From Enoplosus armatus (lineage: Eukaryota > Chordata > Actinopteri > Centrarchiformes > Enoplosidae), in assembly GCF_043641665.1 (NCBI RefSeq), contig NC_092190.1:6455048-6519047 (forward strand): a DNA stretch of 64,000 bases. The letters run 5' to 3'. Both the position numbers and the translations under genes were made by a program. The notes below the pieces were generated by a model. That model ran no database searches and was not told the origin of the DNA. It saw only the letters and a list, made by a program, of their open reading frames with translations. Position 1 is the stretch's first letter. Each line of letters begins with the position of its first letter. Positions 60,300 through 64,000 of this stretch are shown one piece after another.

Positions 60300-60595
60300 A
60301 TATTGTTACGGCCACAGCCATTCCCTAGTGTTTCCTTGTGTTTTTTCCCCTGTTCCCAGTGTCAGCCACTCATCGCCTCAAGGCCTACTCAGTTTATCTA
60401 TCAGTTATTCCGTAGCTCTGTACCAGTTTGTTACTAAGACCTGCCTCTCTGTGTCCAGGATCATCTTCAGCCTCATCCCACATTACCTTCACTCTTCCCT
60501 GTTGCCAGATTCCATTTAACAATAAAACCTCACCATATCCTAACACTGTCCGTGTCCTGCACTTGGGTCCCTCCAGTGTGCGTAACATGTATTCA
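60300..60595. repeat. Possible decayed LTR-type repeat
   Basis: Ends with 'acaataaaacctcacc' followed by 'gtccgtgtcctgcacttggg' and 'tccctccagtgtgcgtaaca'. That order is seen at the 3' end of LTRs of several fish retroelements. No internal coding region is adjacent. Confidence 0.4.
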
Positions 60596-60599
60596 GATT

Positions 60600-61775
60600 C
60601 CTGAAACAAATAATGGGCTAATGGTAAAGCACTTGGTCTGGTCTGTTTAACAAAGTAACGCAAACCATTGCCTGTCCACTGTGCTTTGGCATTTTTATTG
60701 TTGGGCAGAGAGCGGTTGACATTGGGTATTTCTGGTAAGATATTTGAGCGCAATATTAGTGTCTAAGAAGTAAGTAACTGTATTGCATCAATGCAGGGAA
60801 GAGAAAGGGAGGTGATACTGGTGAGCTGCATGGCTGCGTTAAAAAGCTAGAGGGCCTTTGGGCAAAAATGATCTGTGGTACCCATCAAGTACAGTGCACA
60901 CAGTTGCTTGCACATAATCCCAGAAACCAGTACTCCTATGTTGGAAAAACCTGGACCCATGTTTATGGTGTCAATTAACTTGTGATTATTTGATCAACCT
61001 CCACTTATATAGATTTGATGCAGGGGCCCTTGTACAACAATTCAGGACCTGTCTTCAAGCTCCATGATTTCATATAATTTCATTGTGCTTTGACGGTACA
61101 TACTGTATTCCCACATTAATTTAAAATTAAAGAAATTACCATGAACTTGGTGACACAAAATGAACCTTACTGCTTTTGGAGCCCCTGTAGTCCGGGGACC
61201 TCAGAGCAGTTTGCCACCTTTTCTGGATAGTAATTCAACCTTGGTGAGGTGTCCCGAGATGAGAAGGGACTGCAGTAGTAGATTTCTTTCACCCAAATCC
61301 ATTCATTTCTATATCAGCACACCTGTGAGTAGATTATAATGCTTATACCATGGCCAGGCACAAAGGGTAAAAGGCCTTGTTTAAATCACATTGAAAATGT
61401 ACCACATTTTGCACAACATGGAATGCTTTATTGACCAAATGTTTTTGTCCATCTTGCCTTTATCAGGGTGGTGTCTGAGGTTCCAGCTTCTTTGCCTTTA
61501 GTCCATCAGCTCATCATAGCACTTAAAAATCACTGTACTTAAAACAATTATCTTTCAGAATAGGTTTTGTAAAATGCAATCTTTTCTCTTTATAGATAAA
61601 ACAACGTTTACAAGTAAAATATAAATGTGACTACAGATTAATGACACAACAAGCAACTGCAAGCCAATCACAGAAAATGATTTTCTTTATAACTTTGTTT
61701 CATTCAGGAGCCTTTGACAGCCAGTGACAAACACATGAGAACACAGAAAATAGCTGTGTAATCGTGCCCATTTGG
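60600..61775. other. Non-coding stretch, nothing recognised
   Basis: No supportable gene, RNA or repeat. Confidence 0.35.
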
Positions 61776-61779
61776 AGAG

Positions 61780-62035
61780 CCTTCTTCAGACATTAACAGC
61801 ATGATGAGTCCTCCCTCCGAGGCAACAAACACATCGACACACCATCAACTGACACACAAAGGAGCTCAATCAGACACCTGACGTAAATTGACTCCATTAA
61901 GTCAAGATTGTGTCTGGACCTACAGCAGCCGGCCTGTGGCTTGACTTAATTTGTGAAACTGTCTCTTTATATCCATTGATTTATAATTATGCAAATTTGT
62001 ACTCAATTAATGAGCCAATAGAGGTTGTTTTGTGT
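61780..62035. promoter_or_regulatory. Candidate conserved non-coding element with octamer site
   Basis: Repeat-free block. It contains 'gacgtaaattgactccatta', 'ggcttgacttaatttgtg', and the close-packed 'ataattatgcaaatttgt' plus 'ctcaattaatgagccaatag'. The last two are a canonical octamer ATGCAAAT and a paired homeodomain ATTAAT word. It is 14 kb downstream of olig2 and is the best downstream enhancer candidate by texture. Confidence 0.4.
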
Positions 62036-63580
62036 GTGTTTCAATGAGGAAACGTCTGCTCTGGTGGTCCATACTGAGGATTCAATATTTTTAATATTTT
62101 CCCCTCAAAATAATATGTGAATTTATTGGTGATTATTTATTAATATCAAAAGAGCATATTATAAAAATCAATAATACAAAATCTGGGGTAAAAATTTTGA
62201 AATATAACATTTTTACAAATGCCATTTTTATTTTGTATTTATTCAGAGTGAATCTGGTGAATTACACAATTTTCGCTTCATTTCCTATCATCAGAATCAA
62301 ACCTGCAAAACCTTATTACCTTAAACTTTATTTATAGTAAACTTGTAAACTTGATCTGGATTGAAATCAGTTCATATAAAAAATCTTGGTATTATTTAGT
62401 TAAAATTGATTAAAAAAAAAACTCCAAAGTAATACGCCTTATCCATACTGGAGATTTGTGGGTTCAAAATCATAAATATAAACACCAAGAAACCACACAA
62501 TGAAGAAAAGAAAAAGCTAATCAAAAACGCATTTTTTAAAACATATTCATTCTGTCCTTTTGACGAAAACTAAAAACTGCCAAAAAAGAAAAGAATTTGT
62601 AACCGTTTTGTTTTCTCAGTGGTATCACTTTGGGTGTATTCTTCAGGCTCTATTGGGGAACAAATTGACCCAGGAGTTTGGCTGAGGTGTCTTCCTGTCT
62701 GTCAGCCGCAGGAAATGGCTCCACACAGACGAGGCATTTAGCTCCCAGGTGCAGACCCACCATTGGACGGCCTTGCCCAGATGGATGGTACTCCTTCCAC
62801 CATAAAGACACTAGTCTTCCCCCTGCCCTGGAGCCACCGGTGCTCCTGCCCTGGTCCAGCCTCATCAAAAGGAGCCTGGAAGCTGGGAGGCGGATATGCT
62901 GGGCTGCAGCCCCAAATCAAGCTCACTTTTCTTTCCCTTGTAAGTGGTGGATAAAAAAGTGGGGGAGGTGCACTTTTCTGGTAGACACCAGCTTCTTTCT
63001 TTCTCCTCCTTTCTGACTTCTGTATGTGTGGCTCCTCGCAGGTGTCCTTTTTTTCTCTCTTGACACTGAAACCAGATCCCAAAATACACTCAAAACCATC
63101 ACGGCTTGTTTTCTTTCACTACTCAGTTTATTACCTCTCATTGTTAGACGAGCACTAGAAATCAAATTGAGCTCACAGGCACGCACACAAACACACACAT
63201 GCACACATTCATCCTGGCTGCCTGCACTCTGTTCTCCTGCAGGTGTGAGGGCCATCCGCCTGGCTCTTTTCATGAGGCCCTCTCTTTCCTGTCCGTCTGC
63301 AGCCGTCCATTCAGCTTCAATCACAGCACCAGCCGGACGCCACCGGACCACTGGCAGGGAAGGGAAGCGCCTCCACACACATCTTTCACTTGTTGAACGA
63401 CAAGAGAAGAGCGGCTGGAGAAAAAAGAAAGGGTCTTCCTCCTCTGCATCTCCTTCTGCTTTCATCGTAAACAACTTGCTTTCTGTTTGTAACGGTGCTG
63501 TCCTTCCCCTCTTCCCCCTGCCTTCCTTTTCTCCCGCTCAGATGGGCTTTACAAGGGGGGGGGTGAGGAGTGCAAAAAGA
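62035..63580. other. Non-coding stretch, nothing recognised
   Basis: Frames of up to 203 residues on both strands at 62,650-63,640 overlap one another and show low-complexity Ser/Pro/Arg composition with no domain. They are not supported as genes. Confidence 0.35.
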
Positions 63581-63599
63581 GGACGGCCAGGCTCACTGT

Positions 63600-63785
63600 G
63601 CAACGGAGTGATGCCGGGGTCTTTTTGTGGCTCATGAATGGCACATTTGAGGTTTCCAGCCTTGCTCGGTGCCCCACGCCAGCTTCACCTGTGGTTGGAG
63701 TCAATTGGCCTGTTGTCTGCCCGTCTGGAACCGTGCCCAGCTCTCTGCCAGCCAGTTTGGTTAGCGTAGCCGCTCAGAACTGAGC
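63600..63785. promoter_or_regulatory. Candidate conserved non-coding element
   Basis: Repeat-free, GC-balanced block with 'ctcatgaatggcacatttga', a RUNX-like 'cacctgtggttggagtc' and 'gtcaattggcctgttgtc'. Inference from texture only. Confidence 0.25.
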
Positions 63786-64000
63786 AACAATGGCGTCCAC
63801 CTCAAAACCATCAATTAACTCCTGCTACACAATGATGCATCCTTTCACTGTCTGCCAAAACTGTTCTCTGACACGATTAGTACCCCTGCTAATACTGCTA
63901 ATACCTGCTCTCTGTCACATAACAAAGTAGTGATGATTTTAATGGCTTCCAAGTTGTTAAATGGCTCTTGTGGTACATTCCATTAAGCTCACAGTGTTTG

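Noticed and set aside
62923..63637. 183- and 203-residue frames on opposite strands
   Set aside because: They overlap over most of their length, are low-complexity and have no recognisable domain. Chance open frames in GC-balanced DNA explain them.
1..64000. CRISPR arrays, operons, phage or bacterial mobile elements
   Set aside because: No regularly spaced direct repeats with unique spacers and no compact gene strings are present. The window is vertebrate nuclear DNA.

Overview
The window looks like nuclear DNA of a ray-finned fish, probably an acanthomorph/percomorph. Reasons: it has spliced genes with consensus GT/AG borders, polymerase III 5S rRNA genes, many (CA)n microsatellites, Tc1/mariner relics of a kind typical of teleosts, and several dispersed repeats I recognise from other fish genomes. 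It is gene-poor, and most of the long reading frames are shadows, repeats or microsatellite translations. No bacterial operon, phage or CRISPR structure is present.

Region 1 (1-11,600) is a small local duplication. It holds two essentially intact 5S rRNA genes on the minus strand (547-664 and 7850-7967, one base different, each with a TATA element and a T-run terminator) and a decayed 5S relic (1329-1409). Between and after them lie two copies of a gene for a secreted protein. The first copy (1797-6974) can be rebuilt as six exons with consistent phases: signal peptide, a four-cysteine ZP-N-like module, a second ZP-N-like segment, a duplicated LWG..IP.GP motif, and a Thr-rich mucin tail with 19 repeat units. 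The second copy (8286-11591) is a pseudogene. It has a frameshifted exon 1, exon 2 and most of exon 3 deleted, further deletions and stops in exons 4-6, and a lost donor. I cannot name this gene family with certainty.

Region 2 (11,600-46,400) has no supportable protein gene. It contains microsatellites, relics of at least two Tc1/mariner copies, other dispersed fish repeats, a decayed minisatellite (17.29-17.76 kb), a near-perfect 125-base hairpin (38,845-38,969), a G-quadruplex tract (40.03 kb) and several low-repeat blocks dense in homeodomain, POU and E-box words. Those blocks are candidate enhancers of the developmental gene to the right.

Region 3 (46,400-48,510) is olig2, a bHLH transcription factor for motor-neuron and oligodendrocyte progenitors. 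It shows a TATA promoter, a non-coding first exon, one intron and a single coding exon for 271 residues. Region 4 (48,510-64,000) is again non-coding, with one more Tc1 relic, old repeats and candidate conserved elements. No olig1-like bHLH gene is seen. The overall picture is a developmental regulator in a gene desert that borders a fast-evolving secreted-protein/5S cluster.
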